Positions 6,567 through 7,630 of a DNA stretch of 7,630 bases are shown in pieces (position 1 is the first letter of the stretch; each line of letters begins with the position of its first letter). The translations under genes were made by a program, and so were the position numbers. Below the pieces are notes generated by a model. It was not told the origin of the DNA and did not search any database. It saw only the letters and a program-made list of their open reading frames with translations. This DNA is from Alphaproteobacteria bacterium. Lineage in GTDB: Bacteria > Pseudomonadota > Alphaproteobacteria > Sphingomonadales > Sphingomonadaceae. The stretch spans positions 1 through 7,630 of the forward strand of contig JADCGM010000250.1 of assembly GCA_020249025.1 (NCBI GenBank), read 5' to 3'.

Positions 6567-6821
6567 ATGCAGCAGCGCAACCCCCGAACGGACGACAGCC
6601 GCGTCAACGGCTCGATCGTCGTTTGGCTGGCCGGGCTGGTGTTCGGGCTCGGGGCCGGGATGGTGCTTGTCTATCACCTTGTCCTGAGCGGCCGTAGCGA
6701 CCTGACGCCGGTCGCGCCGGTGCAGCCGACAGCGATGACCGTCTCGGCGACCGTCGGCCCCGATCCGGCGCTGCTTGCAGTCCAAAACGCCGCCGTCGAC
6801 GGCGACAAGCAGGCCAACTAG
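6567..6821 (+). CDS. Small single-pass membrane protein, unknown function (84 aa)
   Basis: I do not recognise a family. The product starts with a polar, charged segment (MQQRNPRTDDSRVNG, 1-15). A clear hydrophobic helix follows (about 16-40, with a glycine-rich GLVFGLGAGMVLVY core), and then a Pro/Ala/Val-rich soluble tail ending in DGDKQAN. The RR and RV before the helix and the few charges after it suggest an inside N-terminus with the tail in the periplasm. Alternatively it could be an uncleaved signal anchor. The ATG at 6567 is chosen because GAGGT lies six bases upstream (6556-6560). A longer frame back to about 6492 would read through the sigma-54-like promoter. Its stop TAG (6819-6821) overlaps the stop of the convergent protease gene. 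The lay-out resembles the small anchors found in many sphingomonad genomes, but no specific role can be assigned. Confidence 0.75.
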   Translation: MQQRNPRTDDSRVNGSIVVWLAGLVFGLGAGMVLVYHLVLSGRSDLTPVAPVQPTAMTVSATVGPDPALLAVQNAAVDGDKQAN

Positions 6822-7543
6822 CCCGCGATCAGCGCCCGGATGTAAGTCGCCGGAATCGCGAAGCTCACGCCGCTCGGATCCGAGATCACCCGCTCCTTCG
6901 TCGTCTTCACGAAGCCGCTGTTGAGGATGCCGATCACCTCGCCATTGTCGCTGCGATAGAGCGGGCTGCCGCTGTTGCCCGGATAGGCGACCATGTCGAG
7001 CTGATAGACCGGGAAGCGCGCGGCGCGGATGGCGGCGGCATCGAGCAGCGAGGAATGCGGCAGCGCGCTCTGGTTGGGCGTGGTGGCGGCGACGATGCCG
7101 CGCTGCGTTGCGGGGACGAGGCCCAGTACCGCCCCGATCGGAAAGCCGGTGATCACGACCTCGGTCCCGTCGGGGACGAGTGCCGCCTCCTCGCGCAGCC
7201 GCACCGGCGGCAGCGGCGGACCGTCGATGGCGAGCAGCGCCAGATCGTGCACCGGATCGGTGCGCAGCACCCGGGCGGTGCGGCGGGTGACGCCGTTCGC
7301 CGTCGGCGACAGCACGAAATAGGCGGTCTGCGCGGCGCTGTTGTCGACGACATGGTGGTTGGTGACGATCCGCGTGCCGTCGCCAACCGCAAAGCCGGTG
7401 CCCTTCAGCTGCGGCGCGACCATGCGCGTCATGTCGACGGTGGTGATGCCGACGACCGAAGGCTTCACTCGCGCGATCGAGTCGATCAGCCCCGCCGCCC
7501 CCAACAGCGGCAGCGCCGCGATCACCGTCCGCCGGTCGAGCAT
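6818..7543 (-). CDS. Trypsin-like (HtrA/S1 type) serine protease, single domain
   Basis: The 241-residue product has a complete chymotrypsin-fold triad. His64 is in TNHHVV (61-66), Asp100 in VHDLALL (98-104) and Ser191 in YPGNSGSPLY (187-196). A conserved GTGFAVGDGTRIVTNHHVV block leads into the first motif. The second glycine of the usual GNSGGP is serine here, a variant also known from V8-type glutamyl endopeptidases. The N-terminus (DRRTVIAALPLLGAAGLI, 3-20) is a twin-arginine-like or Sec-type signal or anchor, so action in the periplasm is likely. No cleavage site is clear. There is no room for a PDZ domain, unlike DegP or DegS. The ATG at 7541-7543 lies two bases after the stop of the upstream minus-strand frame, so coupling is likely. 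That reading frame is also open further upstream to the window edge, so a longer start is not excluded. Confidence 0.88.
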   Translation of the reverse strand: MLDRRTVIAALPLLGAAGLIDSIARVKPSVVGITTVDMTRMVAPQLKGTGFAVGDGTRIVTNHHVVDNSAAQTAYFVLSPTANGVTRRTARVLRTDPVHDLALLAIDGPPLPPVRLREEAALVPDGTEVVITGFPIGAVLGLVPATQRGIVAATTPNQSALPHSSLLDAAAIRAARFPVYQLDMVAYPGNSGSPLYRSDNGEVIGILNSGFVKTTKERVISDPSGVSFAIPATYIRALIAG

Positions 7544-7545
7544 CG

Positions 7546-7630
7546 TCAGGCCGCCGCCTTCGCCGGCTGCAGGCCGACCAGCCGCGTCATCGACTGATCG
7601 AGCATCAGCAGCTGCCAGAGCAGCCGGCCA
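7546..7630 (-). CDS. Probable 3' end of an upstream minus-strand gene
   Basis: A frame open from the right edge ends at TGA (7546-7548), two bases before the protease ATG. The last 27 complete codons include LLWQLLMLDQSMTRLVG and finish in an alanine-rich tail (PAKAAA). The amphipathic helix and the tight spacing favour a real gene in the same operon as the protease. Only the tail is visible, so no function can be assigned, and the competing frame for a longer protease start overlaps it. Confidence 0.45.
   Translation of the reverse strand, partial: GRLLWQLLMLDQSMTRLVGLQPAKAAA

Noticed and set aside
1..7630. CRISPR arrays, tRNA or rRNA genes, insertion sequences
   Set aside because: No regularly spaced repeats, no tRNA-like cloverleaf sequence and no transposase motifs were seen on either strand.

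Overview
The window is uniformly GC-rich and densely coded. It looks like the chromosome of an alphaproteobacterium, most likely a sphingomonad. That placement is an inference from codon use, protein style and the recR-def block lying divergent to fmt-truA. No sequence search was possible. Most of the window is core genome; the less ordinary material sits at 1094-2272 and 6433-6821.

Layout. (a) 2-1093, plus: the C-terminal part of a sulfatase whose start lies off the left edge. (b) 1094-1414: a low-information stretch with possible gene scars on the minus strand. (c) 1415-2272, plus: a decayed tetratricopeptide-type gene, lacking its N-terminal part and interrupted by a single in-frame TAG at 1748-1750. 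(d) 2274-4678, minus: an apparent operon recR - def - CaiB/BaiF CoA-transferase. (e) 4679-4780: a divergent regulatory gap with two interlocked inverted repeats in a locally AT-rich patch. (f) 4781-6432, plus: fmt and truA, overlapping by four bases (GTGA). (g) 6433-6566: a leader region with a near-perfect sigma-54 -24/-12 element. (h) 6567-6821, plus: an 84-residue single-pass membrane protein I do not recognise. (i) 6818-7543, minus: a one-domain trypsin-like serine protease whose stop codon overlaps that of the small gene. (j) 7546 to the right edge, minus: the probable last codons of another gene.

How the genes fit together. Def and Fmt are the two halves of the formyl-methionine cycle: Fmt formylates initiator Met-tRNA and Def removes the formyl group from nascent proteins. 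They lie in divergent operons sharing one 102-base gap, together with TruA (tRNA pseudouridine at 38-40) and RecR (recombinational repair). The CoA-transferase at the end of the recR-def operon is a metabolic gene with no obvious link to its neighbours.

I did not find a large undescribed system. The best leads are the sigma-54-type promoter directly before the small membrane-protein gene, and the interlocked repeats between recR and fmt.
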